From an uncultured Actinomycetes bacterium (lineage in GTDB: Bacteria; Actinomycetota; Actinomycetes; Nanopelagicales; Nanopelagicaceae): a DNA stretch of 16,743 nucleotides. This document shows, in pieces, positions 7,765 to 14,102 of this stretch; within the stretch, counting starts at the first letter, position 1, and each line of letters opens with the position of its first letter. A program made the translations under genes and the position numbers. The notes beneath the pieces are model-generated. The model was not told the origin of the DNA and did no database searches. It saw only the letters and a list, made by a program, of their open reading frames with translations. The stretch lies in the NCBI GenBank assembly GCA_903916775.1, contig CAIWXY010000061.1:1-16743 (forward strand). The letters run 5' to 3'.

Positions 7765-7794
7765 CTTATTGACGTTTATTGACCCTTATTAATC
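7765..7794. repeat. Three imperfect 10-bp tandem repeats
   Basis: Between the convergent ridA-like and crp stop codons are three consecutive ten-base units: CTTATTGACG, TTTATTGACC and CTTATTAATC. The shared core is TTATTgAc. The period is close to one helical turn. There is no strong terminator hairpin in this gap; ACCC (7782-7785) and GGGT (7795-7798) could form only a four-base stem. Confidence 0.6.
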
Positions 7795-7799
7795 GGGTA

Positions 7800-8492
7800 T
7801 TAACGTCCGCGCTTAGTTAAGCGCTCGACATCGACGACAAGAACGGCGCGTGGTTCTAACTTCACCCAACCGCGCGCTGCGAAATCAGCAAGTGCTTTAT
7901 TCACAGTTTCGCGTGATGCGCCAACTAATTGAGCCAATTCTTCTTGAGTCAGATCGTGATTAACGTGGAAGCCGTCTTCTTTCTGGCTACCAAATCGAAC
8001 ACCTAGATCGATGATCGCTTTTGCGACACGTCCTGGAACATCAGCGAAGACCAAGTCGGCCAGAGTTTCGTTCGATTTACGCAGGCGTTGCGCAAGGCGA
8101 CGCAAAATTTCAAGTGAGACTTGTGGGTGGCTAGTAACAAGGCCAATAACTTGATCGTGCGCGAGCGATACCAAGCGAACATCGGTCACAGCTGTCGCTG
8201 TCGATGTGCGTGGTTCTGGATCAAAGAGTGAGAGTTCACCGAACATCTCGCCAGGTCCAAGAATTGCTAGAAGATTTTCGCGGCCATCACCACTTGCGGT
8301 TCCAAGTTTGATTTTGCCACTGACAACAACATAGAGACGATCTCCGGAGTCACCTTCTTTAAATAAGGTCTGACCTTTAGAGAGTTTGATGGCAGACATC
8401 GACTCGCGCAGTGTTGCTGCAGATGCGTCATCGAGTGCACTAAAGAGAGGAGCACGGCGGATAGTTGCGTCGTCTTCTTTTGGGTTGGCCAC
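7800..8492 (-). CDS. crp: Crp/Fnr-family transcriptional regulator (cAMP receptor protein type)
   Basis: A 230-residue regulator closely resembling the mycobacterial/corynebacterial Crp (Rv3676/GlxR type). The N-terminal cyclic-nucleotide-binding domain covers about 14-130, with GKIKLG (59-64) and the phosphate-binding cassette FGELSLFDPEPRTSTAT (84-100; Glu86, Arg95, Thr96). The dimer helix follows, and then a winged helix with recognition motif LTQEELAQLVGASRETVNKALADF (181-204). It likely binds TGTGA-N6-TCACA-type sites as a global carbon regulator. The GTG start has no Shine-Dalgarno but a promoter exactly placed for a leaderless message. It is divergent from nth, as in mycobacteria. Confidence 0.93.
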   Translation of the reverse strand: MANPKEDDATIRRAPLFSALDDASAATLRESMSAIKLSKGQTLFKEGDSGDRLYVVVSGKIKLGTASGDGRENLLAILGPGEMFGELSLFDPEPRTSTATAVTDVRLVSLAHDQVIGLVTSHPQVSLEILRRLAQRLRKSNETLADLVFADVPGRVAKAIIDLGVRFGSQKEDGFHVNHDLTQEELAQLVGASRETVNKALADFAARGWVKLEPRAVLVVDVERLTKRGR

Positions 8493-8498
8493 GGCACA

Positions 8499-8527
8499 AC
8501 ACTACCCCCGCGTACGAGTGCGGCCAA
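8499..8527 (-). promoter_or_regulatory. crp promoter, leaderless type
   Basis: On the minus strand, TTGGCC (8527-8522), a 17-base spacer and TAGTGT (8504-8499) are followed by six bases and then the GTG start at 8492. The spacing predicts transcription starting at or within a base of the start codon. Confidence 0.6.
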
Positions 8528-8545
8528 ATTAGTACCCTACTCGTA
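8513..8545. repeat. Inverted repeat in the crp-nth intergenic region
   Basis: TACGAGT (8513-8519) and ACTCGTA (8539-8545) form seven-base perfect arms separated by 19 bases. They bracket the crp -35 and the nth -10, so they could be an operator for both genes, though chance is possible. They do not resemble a Crp site. Confidence 0.35.
8533..8538 (+). promoter_or_regulatory. nth -10 box, leaderless type
   Basis: TACCCT ends six bases before the nth ATG at 8545. No Shine-Dalgarno is present and no good -35 is seen. The same box and spacing occur before the secreted-protein gene at 10319. Confidence 0.5.
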
Positions 8546-9246
8546 TGTCAGCGGCACTTTCGGAGAAGCAAAAAAAGGCACGTGCGCTTTATCGTGCGCT
8601 CTCAAAGCGATACCCCGATGCCCATTGCGAACTAGATTTCACAACTCCATTTCAGCTCTTGGTCGCCACTGTGCTCTCGGCGCAGTGCACTGACAAGTTG
8701 GTTAACAAGGTAACTCCGGCTCTCTTCAAGCGCTACAAAACTCCCAAAGCGTTAGCGGGTTCGAATATTTCTGAGCTAGAAGAGCTCATTCACTCGACGG
8801 GTTTTTATCACGCGAAGGCGCGCAACTTGCAAGGCCTGGCGCAGCGATTGGTCGAGGAGTACAACAGCATCGTCCCAAGCAGCATCGAGGAACTCACCTC
8901 ACTTCCCGGCGTCGGTCGCAAGACTGCCAATGTGGTGCGAGGTCATGCCTTTGATATTCCGGGGATCACTGTCGATACTCACTTCGGTCGACTCTCGCGT
9001 CGCTTCGGTTGGAGCGCATCTGAAGATCCGGTGAAAGTTGAGCACGAAGTCGGCGCGCTTATTCCCGAGAAAGAGTGGACTAATCTCTCGCAGCGAATGA
9101 TCTGGCACGGCCGCAGAATCTGTCATGCTCGCAAGCCAGCATGCGGCGCCTGCCCACTTGCAAAACTCTGTCCAGCTTACGGAATTGGAGAGATTGATCC
9201 CGAACTCGCACTAAAGTTGGTCAAACCAGATTCCGCTTTTCGTTAG
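8545..9246 (+). CDS. nth: Endonuclease III (DNA glycosylase/AP lyase)
   Basis: Base-excision repair enzyme that removes oxidised pyrimidines and nicks abasic sites. Residues needed are all visible: the helix-hairpin-helix LPGVGRKTANVV (120-131) with catalytic Lys126, catalytic Asp144 in VDTHFGRL, and the [4Fe-4S] loop C-x6-C-x2-C-x5-C formed by Cys193, Cys200, Cys203 and Cys209. The 233-residue length is normal. It heads an operon with the thioredoxin-like and CvpA-type genes; the next start is only nine bases after its stop. The same order is known from mycobacteria (nth, thioredoxin-like protein, MarP). Confidence 0.96.
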   Translation: MSAALSEKQKKARALYRALSKRYPDAHCELDFTTPFQLLVATVLSAQCTDKLVNKVTPALFKRYKTPKALAGSNISELEELIHSTGFYHAKARNLQGLAQRLVEEYNSIVPSSIEELTSLPGVGRKTANVVRGHAFDIPGITVDTHFGRLSRRFGWSASEDPVKVEHEVGALIPEKEWTNLSQRMIWHGRRICHARKPACGACPLAKLCPAYGIGEIDPELALKLVKPDSAFR

Positions 9247-9254
9247 GAAGTAAT

Positions 9255-9797
9255 GTGAATATAAAAGTAACTTTTCGCACCGCTCTTCTAGCTGGCGCGC
9301 TTCTCCTCAGCGGACTTCTCGTACCAACGAGCGCCGATGCTGCGCAAAGTGGAGTAGTGAGTTGTTCAACAATCACAGTTGATAAAAGTGTGACCAAGGG
9401 AATCTCGTTGCCATGTTTGGATTCAAAGAGCAACGTAGTTTTCCAAGGTATTCGTGGACCTGTTGTGGTCAATGTATTTGGATCATGGTGTGAGCCATGC
9501 CAGGAAGAGATTCCACACTTTCTCGATTTAGCCAAGAGCAAGAAAGTCGCGATTGTCGGCATCGACGTCGAAGAAGCTAACGTGCAAGCGGGCCGTGCAT
9601 TTGTCAGTAAAAAGGGTATGAATTGGCCTATTTTGTTCGATGTTAATTCTGTAACACGTGGCCTATTTGGACTTGGCGTACCAGTGACATGGTTCATCGA
9701 TGCCAATGGCAAAGTCACATATCGCCAAATTGGATTAATTCACTCAGATGCCGTCCTTAATGGCGAAGTTACGAAGTATTTAGGAATTAAGCTCTAA
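9255..9797 (+). CDS. Secreted TlpA/ResA-like thioredoxin-fold protein
   Basis: A 180-residue exported thiol-disulfide oxidoreductase. The N-terminus is a signal peptide (basic MNIKVTFR, hydrophobic 9-23, likely cut after ADA at about residue 29). The redox site is FGSWCEPC (Cys79, Cys82) and the cis-proline loop is LGVPVTWF. Cys37 and Cys54 form a possible extra disulfide before the fold. It probably acts outside the membrane in disulfide reduction or cytochrome c/cell-envelope maturation; the partner is unknown. The GTG start at 9255 follows AGGAAG (9245-9250). It lies in the nth operon, three bases ahead of the CvpA-type gene. Confidence 0.9.
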   Translation: MNIKVTFRTALLAGALLLSGLLVPTSADAAQSGVVSCSTITVDKSVTKGISLPCLDSKSNVVFQGIRGPVVVNVFGSWCEPCQEEIPHFLDLAKSKKVAIVGIDVEEANVQAGRAFVSKKGMNWPILFDVNSVTRGLFGLGVPVTWFIDANGKVTYRQIGLIHSDAVLNGEVTKYLGIKL

Positions 9798-9799
9798 AG

Positions 9800-10288
9800 A
9801 TGTTGAACAATTGGGTAAATGTCATTTTCATGGTGGCATTTCTCGTATCGATATTTCGTGGCTGGCGCGCAGGTTTTCTCGTTTCGATTTTTGGAGCGAT
9901 TGGATTTATTGCTGGTGGGCTGGGCGGCTTATATATCGGCCTCAACTATCTGCATCGTTGGACCAGTGGCGTGAGCAAATTTGCGCTCTTACTTCTACTG
10001 ATCTCCATCGGCTCATGGATCGGTGAAGTTCTTCTCAAAAAGATCGCCGCGGCATTTCACAAGAAATTGCTCTTCGGACCATTTAAATGGGCCGACTCAT
10101 TGCTGGGCGCAACTTTCTCGATTCTGCGCACCACGGTAGCGCTCTTGGTTGTGGCTCACTTAGTACTCATTACGCCATGGTCATGGGCGCAAAAAAATGT
10201 GCCAACAAGCAGTATCTACACAAAACTGAACTCGTATTCGCCTGGATTGATTAAAGAGATCACCAAAAAAGCAGAAGCCATTAAGTAA
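9800..10288 (+). CDS. CvpA-family membrane protein (stand-alone MarP N-terminal-like domain)
   Basis: A 162-residue protein with about four transmembrane segments (roughly residues 5-22, 24-45, 58-75 and 98-122). CvpA signatures include RGWRAGFLVS (20-29) and WADSLLGATFSILR (93-106). It aligns by eye with the membrane domain of the mycobacterial serine protease MarP (Rv3671c), which sits in the same gene neighbourhood, but stops where the periplasmic protease would begin; nothing protease-like follows. So it is either a domain remnant or a functional CvpA-type protein, a family linked to envelope stress and colicin V export. Its ATG follows the preceding stop by two bases and lacks a clear ribosome site, suggesting translational coupling. 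Confidence 0.82.
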   Translation: MLNNWVNVIFMVAFLVSIFRGWRAGFLVSIFGAIGFIAGGLGGLYIGLNYLHRWTSGVSKFALLLLLISIGSWIGEVLLKKIAAAFHKKLLFGPFKWADSLLGATFSILRTTVALLVVAHLVLITPWSWAQKNVPTSSIYTKLNSYSPGLIKEITKKAEAIK

Positions 10289-10306
10289 ATTCTCAGCAAT
10301 GTGGCT

Positions 10307-10312
10307 TACCCT
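10307..10312 (+). promoter_or_regulatory. -10 box of the secreted-protein gene, leaderless type
   Basis: TACCCT is followed by six bases and the ATG at 10319, the same arrangement and hexamer as at nth. No ribosome site is visible. No good -35 was found; TTAAGT (10281-10286) is 20 bases upstream. Confidence 0.5.
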
Positions 10313-10318
10313 CTTCCC

Positions 10319-10903
10319 ATGAAGAAGTTAACTTTCACAGCGGTATCTACGATTGCGCTTGTCGCATCAGTACTCGTCGGTGGCAACGCATTTGCTGCCA
10401 CTACAGCTAAGGCAGGCGGAGCATGTGCCACTGCTGGCGCAACCACAACTATTGCAGGCAAGAGTTATAGCTGCGTGAAAGCGCTCAGCGGAAAACTTGT
10501 CTGGACTCTCAAGAGCACATCAGCTCTAGGTGGCGCAGCTAAGCCATCTATCGCAGGCGGACGTGACGGCGGACCTTCTGATGAAGGTAGCGCAGCTGAT
10601 ATTGCTCGCCACGCAGCGATGAAGAAGTACAGCGATTGCCTTGTTGCTCATGGCGGAACAGCTATGACACTCGGCGGTCCCGGCGGTGCCGGTGGATTCC
10701 ATAACGATGGCGGCCAACCAGGCCAACCTCCAGCAGCAGGCCAGATGGGTCACATGGGTCCAATGGGCGCCAACGAACCTGCTGCAGCCCTAACAGCTTG
10801 TGCTGCGCTTGCACCTAAGTTCGGTGGTCCTGGATTTGGTGGACACCACGACTTCAATGGTGCACAGCCAGCTCCAAGTGCATCGGCCAACACACAGCAG
10901 TAG
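10319..10903 (+). CDS. Secreted Cys/Gly/Met/His-containing protein, unknown function
   Basis: A 194-residue protein with a clear signal peptide (MKKLTFTAVS, hydrophobic core, likely cut after AFA at residue 26). After it comes a small module, C36...GKSYSC52...GKLVWTLKS, of a kind I associate with surface proteins of small aquatic actinobacteria. A linker with Gly and Pro follows, then a second two-cysteine region with YSDCLVAHG (Cys107) and ALTACAAL (Cys161), enclosing a Gly/Pro/Met/His-rich insert (118-150, MGHMGPMG). Metal binding by the Met/His stretch is conceivable but unproven. I prefer the ATG at 10319 over a GTG 18 bases upstream because of the signal peptide and the promoter spacing. 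A strong terminator follows. Confidence 0.8.
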   Translation: MKKLTFTAVSTIALVASVLVGGNAFAATTAKAGGACATAGATTTIAGKSYSCVKALSGKLVWTLKSTSALGGAAKPSIAGGRDGGPSDEGSAADIARHAAMKKYSDCLVAHGGTAMTLGGPGGAGGFHNDGGQPGQPPAAGQMGHMGPMGANEPAAALTACAALAPKFGGPGFGGHHDFNGAQPAPSASANTQQ

Positions 10904-10912
10904 TCACAGCGT

Positions 10913-10949
10913 AAAAAAAGCCCCTCACGAGTATGTGGGGGGCTTTTTT
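10913..10949. terminator. Bidirectional Rho-independent terminator
   Basis: A run of seven A, the stem GCCCCTCAC (10920-10928), loop GAGTAT, the stem GTGGGGGGC (10935-10943) and six T. The nine-base stem contains one G-U pair. A and T tracts on both sides let it end both the secreted-protein transcript and the convergent acs transcript. Confidence 0.93.
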
Positions 10950-10960
10950 CATTGAAACTT

Positions 10961-12916
10961 TTAGTCGTCAGATGTTGATGATGCCAACCCACTTTGGATC
11001 AACTTCATAACATGTGGATCTGCAAGAGTTGTCGAATCTCCTACTGCGCGATTTTCGGCAACGTCTCGTAACAAGCGACGCATGATTTTTCCGGAACGAG
11101 TCTTTGGAAGTTCATTGACAACCAAAATTCTGCTTGGACGTGCGATAGGCCCGATGTGTTTAGAGACGTGAGCCTTGAGATCTTTAATCAACTCATCGCC
11201 ACCCACACTTGGAATTCCTCCGCGCAAGATGACGAACGCAACGATTGCCTGTCCTGTCATCGCATCGGTAGCACCAACAACTGCTGCCTCTGCAACGTTG
11301 GGATGTGAAACAAGTGAGGATTCAACTTCGGTTGTTGAGATGTTGTGACCCGATACCAGCATCACATCATCAACTCGACCGAGCAACCAGATCGCACCAT
11401 CTTCATCGAGCTTGGCACCATCGCCCGCAAAATATTTTCCTTCAAAGCGAGACCAGTATGTCTCTTGGTAGCGCTCATCGCTGCCCCAAATTCCGCGGAG
11501 CATAGAAGGCCAAGGTTCGGTCAGAACTAAGTAACCGCCACTTCCATTACCCAGCGCTACTGCTTCATCGTTGACTACTTGTGCACTAATTCCTGGCAGT
11601 GCGCGCATCGCAGATCCAGGCTTGCAGGCAGTGACACCGGGGAGCGGTGAGATCATGAGTGCGCCGGTTTCGGTCTGCCACCACGTATCAACGATTGGGC
11701 ACTTGCCACCACCAATGACATCGCGATACCAAATCCACGCTTCAGGGTTGATTGGTTCACCGACAGAGCCGAGTAGTCGAAGTGATGTGAGGTTGTGAGC
11801 CTTAGGGAACTCTTCGCCCCATTTCATCCAGGTGCGAATAAGCGTTGGAGCTGTATACAAAATAGTGACTTTGTACTTCTCAACGATCTCAAAAATGCGA
11901 CCTTTTGTTGGCGTATCTGGTGTTCCTTCATACATCACTTGCGTGGTGCCATTAATGAGTGGGCCGTAGACGACGTATGAGTGTCCAGTAATCCAACCGA
12001 TATCGGCGGTGCACCAATACACATCTTTCTCTGGCTTGATATCAAAGACCATGCGATGCGTGAATGATGTTTGGGTCAGGTAGCCACCAGTTGTGTGGAA
12101 GATACCTTTTGGCTTGCCAGTTGTTCCGGATGTATAAAGAATGAAGAGTGGGTGTTCTGCATCGAAAAATTCTGCGGTGTGCTCTGCTGATTGGCGATCA
12201 ACAATGTCGTGCCACCAGATATCGATTGCAGAATTGAATGGGACTTCTTGGCCAGTGCGCTTAAAGACCAGAACATTGCGGACATTGTTTGGTTCCATCG
12301 CAAGTGCTTCATCAATTATCGGCTTGAGTGCAAATGCTGCACCTTTGCGGAATCCGCCATCAGCAGTAATGACGAGCGTTGCATCTGCATCGTTAATGCG
12401 AGTGATCAGTGAGTCTGCACTAAATCCACCAAAGACAACAGAGTGGAGCGCACCGATGCGAGCGCAGGCCAACATGGCAACTGCAGCTTCAGGAATCATC
12501 GGCATATAGATCGCCACGCGATCGCCAGATTTAACTCCGAGTTCGATCAGAGCGTTCGTTGCCTTCTTAACATCATGGAGCATCTGCGCATAGGTGATTG
12601 CACGCGCATCACCAGGTTCACCCTCAAAGTAGAAGGCGACGCGATCTCCGCGACCTTCAAGAACGTGGCGATCTAGGCAGTTGTAGGAGGCGTTGAGTTT
12701 TCCGCCAATGAACCATTTCGCAAATGGTGGCTTCCAATCGAGAACCTGATCCCACTTCTTATCCCAATGCAGATACTCGGCCTGCTTGGCCCAGAAGCCA
12801 AGGCGATCGGCCGCTGCTTCGTCATAGAGCGCAGCTGTGGCGTTGGCTTGGGCTGCAAACTCCGGTGATGGTGGGAATGTGCGATCTTCGCGGGAGAGGT
12901 TTTCGAGTGAGCTCAT
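10961..12916 (-). CDS. acs: Acetyl-CoA synthetase (acetate-CoA ligase, AMP-forming)
   Basis: Converts acetate, ATP and CoA to acetyl-CoA by way of acetyl-AMP. At 651 residues it has the full family length. Visible motifs: VFGGFS (161-166), the P-loop YTSGTTGKPKG (261-271), WWQTETG in the adenylate-binding core, and the C-terminal PKTRSGKIMRR with Lys610, the lysine normally acetylated by Pat-type enzymes to switch Acs off. It is transcribed away from the acetate-transporter-like gene across a 163-base intergenic region with a Crp-like site, which fits cAMP control of acetate use. No Shine-Dalgarno precedes the ATG; a leaderless promoter does. Confidence 0.97.
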   Translation of the reverse strand: MSSLENLSREDRTFPPSPEFAAQANATAALYDEAAADRLGFWAKQAEYLHWDKKWDQVLDWKPPFAKWFIGGKLNASYNCLDRHVLEGRGDRVAFYFEGEPGDARAITYAQMLHDVKKATNALIELGVKSGDRVAIYMPMIPEAAVAMLACARIGALHSVVFGGFSADSLITRINDADATLVITADGGFRKGAAFALKPIIDEALAMEPNNVRNVLVFKRTGQEVPFNSAIDIWWHDIVDRQSAEHTAEFFDAEHPLFILYTSGTTGKPKGIFHTTGGYLTQTSFTHRMVFDIKPEKDVYWCTADIGWITGHSYVVYGPLINGTTQVMYEGTPDTPTKGRIFEIVEKYKVTILYTAPTLIRTWMKWGEEFPKAHNLTSLRLLGSVGEPINPEAWIWYRDVIGGGKCPIVDTWWQTETGALMISPLPGVTACKPGSAMRALPGISAQVVNDEAVALGNGSGGYLVLTEPWPSMLRGIWGSDERYQETYWSRFEGKYFAGDGAKLDEDGAIWLLGRVDDVMLVSGHNISTTEVESSLVSHPNVAEAAVVGATDAMTGQAIVAFVILRGGIPSVGGDELIKDLKAHVSKHIGPIARPSRILVVNELPKTRSGKIMRRLLRDVAENRAVGDSTTLADPHVMKLIQSGLASSTSDD

Positions 12917-12922
12917 ATCTCG

Positions 12923-12951
12923 AGGCTACGCTCGGGTAATGAGGGCTTCAA
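12923..12951 (-). promoter_or_regulatory. acs promoter, leaderless type
   Basis: On the minus strand, TTGAAG (12951-12946), a 17-base spacer and TAGCCT (12928-12923) are followed by six bases and the acs ATG at 12916. This is the best -35/-10 pair in the window and predicts a message with no 5' leader. Confidence 0.65.
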
Positions 12952-12987
12952 GAGGCAATTAGTAACGAAAAAGTTATAAAGATTTCT

Positions 12988-13003
12988 TGTGATGCAACCC
13001 ACT
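12988..13003. promoter_or_regulatory. Candidate Crp-binding site between acs and the acetate transporter
   Basis: TGTGA-TGCAAC-CCACT matches the TGTGA-N6-TCACA consensus at eight of ten half-site positions. Its centre (about 12995.5) is about 80 bases upstream of the predicted acs start. It is roughly 40 bases upstream of a start that a weak -10-like TACTAAAT at 13023-13030 would give for the transporter, a typical activating position. A crp gene lies in the same window. Binding is inferred. Confidence 0.45.
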
Positions 13004-13079
13004 TTTCGCCACCAAACGAGGATACTAAATCTGGGTCATCAAAGCCGATGACTGCAGTTTCGAGTTGAGAGAAGATGAA

Positions 13080-13625
13080 ATGGCAAATTCGCATATCGCT
13101 AATCCGGCCCCTCTGGGCCTGGCAGCATTTGGTGTCACAACAATTTTGCTCAGCAGTGCCAACGCAGGACTCTGGGGTGGTGTCGGCGCAGGTGCCGCAA
13201 TCCCAGCAGCGCTCTTTTACGGTGGATTAACCCAGCTTCTTGCTGGAATGTGGGAATTCATGCGAGGCAGCACCTTTGGCGCCACCGCATTTAGCTCATT
13301 CGGAGCGTTCTGGTTGACCGTTTGGTACGGCCTCACCCATGGAATGCCTGGATTTGGAGCTGGATTGGGAGTCTTCTTCATGTGCTTCGGCCTGGCGACC
13401 TTTGTCCTCTGGATCTGCGCAATCAAGATCGATATTCACCACAACCTCTTGTTCCTAGCACTAGCTATCACCTTTGCCTTCTTGTCATACGGCAACTGGG
13501 ATCACGGCCACTCCGGCGCAGTGAAGGTAGGCGGTTGGACAGGTCTTGTGACCGCAGTAATCGCAATCTACATCGCTGCTAAGAGCCTCATTAACGAATC
13601 ATGGGGATCAACAGTTCTTCCATAA
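13080..13625 (+). CDS. Acetate/succinate transporter of the GPR1/FUN34/YaaH (AceTr) family
   Basis: A 181-residue membrane protein of the SatP family, which takes up acetate (and succinate in E. coli) with protons. The family signature NPAPLGL is at residues 8-14, and GGLTQLLAGMWEF (48-60) and FGATAFSSFGAFW (66-78) are characteristic. Six hydrophobic segments are visible. I start it at the ATG at 13080, with AGAGAAG (13068-13074) as ribosome site; an in-frame TTG at 13065 is less likely. Divergent from acs, so uptake and activation of acetate are paired. Two hairpins follow the stop. Confidence 0.93.
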   Translation: MANSHIANPAPLGLAAFGVTTILLSSANAGLWGGVGAGAAIPAALFYGGLTQLLAGMWEFMRGSTFGATAFSSFGAFWLTVWYGLTHGMPGFGAGLGVFFMCFGLATFVLWICAIKIDIHHNLLFLALAITFAFLSYGNWDHGHSGAVKVGGWTGLVTAVIAIYIAAKSLINESWGSTVLP

Positions 13626-13635
13626 CCAACTAAAA

Positions 13636-13654
13636 GCCCTGATCAGGGGCGTTT
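13636..13654 (+). terminator. Weak terminator hairpin after the transporter
   Basis: GCCCT (13636-13640), loop GATCA, GGGGC (13646-13650), then GTTT. The stem has only five pairs including one G-U and a short T tail, so it is probably a first, leaky stop before the stronger terminator downstream. Confidence 0.5.
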
Positions 13655-13668
13655 AAGCAGTATCCACA

Positions 13669-13711
13669 GGTCGGGTCGGCTCCACATAGCGGGAGTCGGC
13701 CCGACCTTTTT
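13669..13711 (+). terminator. Strong Rho-independent terminator
   Basis: A 15-base stem: GGTCGGGTCGGCTCC (13669-13683) pairs with GGAGTCGGCCCGACC (13692-13706) using two G-U pairs, with an eight-base loop and five T directly after. It ends transcription from the transporter gene. Confidence 0.9.
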
Positions 13712-13744
13712 CATTCCAATTTCTCCTACCTTTGCCGACATATC

Positions 13745-13762
13745 AGGCCCGTTTCTGGGCCT
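13745..13762. repeat. Short hairpin ahead of the small open reading frame
   Basis: AGGCCC (13745-13750) and GGGCCT (13757-13762) form a perfect six-base stem with loop GTTTCT. No T tract follows, so it is not a standard terminator; it would lie in the leader of the 13795 frame if that is transcribed. Confidence 0.4.
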
Positions 13763-13794
13763 ATCACGCACCACGATTTAAGGGAGAAAAGCAG

Positions 13795-13953
13795 ATGCTC
13801 AGCGTATTTGGGACGGTATTTAAGGTGGTCAGCCATCTTCACACCCTAGAAGTGGCCACAAGTTGGTTGCTCAAGGGGACCAGGGTGCTTTTTCATAGCA
13901 ATGTGGGATTTTTAGGACTCAGCTCGCTCATGAATCACCTAGGACTCAATTAA
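13795..13953 (+). CDS. Possible small protein, unknown
   Basis: A 52-codon frame beginning MLSVFGTVFKVV and ending NHLGLN. A good ribosome site, AGGGAG (13781-13786), stands eight bases before the ATG. The sequence alternates hydrophobic and polar residues without a clear membrane segment, and I recognise no family. It uses AGG and several GGG codons that are uncommon in the neighbouring genes, which argues against strong selection on translation. The sparse stretch between two well-kept genes could equally be non-coding. Confidence 0.35.
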   Translation: MLSVFGTVFKVVSHLHTLEVATSWLLKGTRVLFHSNVGFLGLSSLMNHLGLN

Positions 13954-14102
13954 TCGAGTAAGGCCAGAGTTCCTGCCGTGAGTGGTTTTCCAATCCGCCC
14001 CTAAATGTGGTGGGATTAGCCGTAAGCCAGACCGCCTGACCCAATGATGTGCCGCCGGTGGACGATTACGGACCAGTTCCACGACTATTTGGGAGACTCA
14101 CC
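13954..14102 (+). other. Non-coding leader region of the aldolase gene
   Basis: About 150 bases with no supported gene. It contains an imperfect inverted repeat, AATCC (13991-13995) facing GGATT (14013-14017), and GC-rich segments that could fold. No clear promoter pair could be placed. The 3' end carries GGGAG (14091-14095), the aldolase ribosome site. The frame is open from a GTG at 14049 but the extra 18 codons look unlike the family. Confidence 0.4.

Noticed and set aside
7769..7797. TTGACG/TTGACC in the tandem repeat as -35 boxes of a promoter antisense to crp.
   Set aside because: No -10-like hexamer lies 16-18 bases downstream.
9221..9718. 165-codon minus-strand frame opposite the thioredoxin-like gene.
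   Set aside because: The plus-strand gene is a clear family member with signal peptide and CxxC; the opposite frame is a shadow.
14020..14045. GTAAGCCAGACCGCC ahead of the aldolase gene resembles the 3' end of a cobalamin riboswitch.
   Set aside because: The essential B12-box core and the conserved upstream helices are absent, and an aldolase gene is not a usual target.
14049..14102. In-frame GTG that would extend the aldolase by 18 residues.
   Set aside because: The family starts at MPIATPE, with a proper ribosome site at 14091-14095; the extension looks like non-coding leader.
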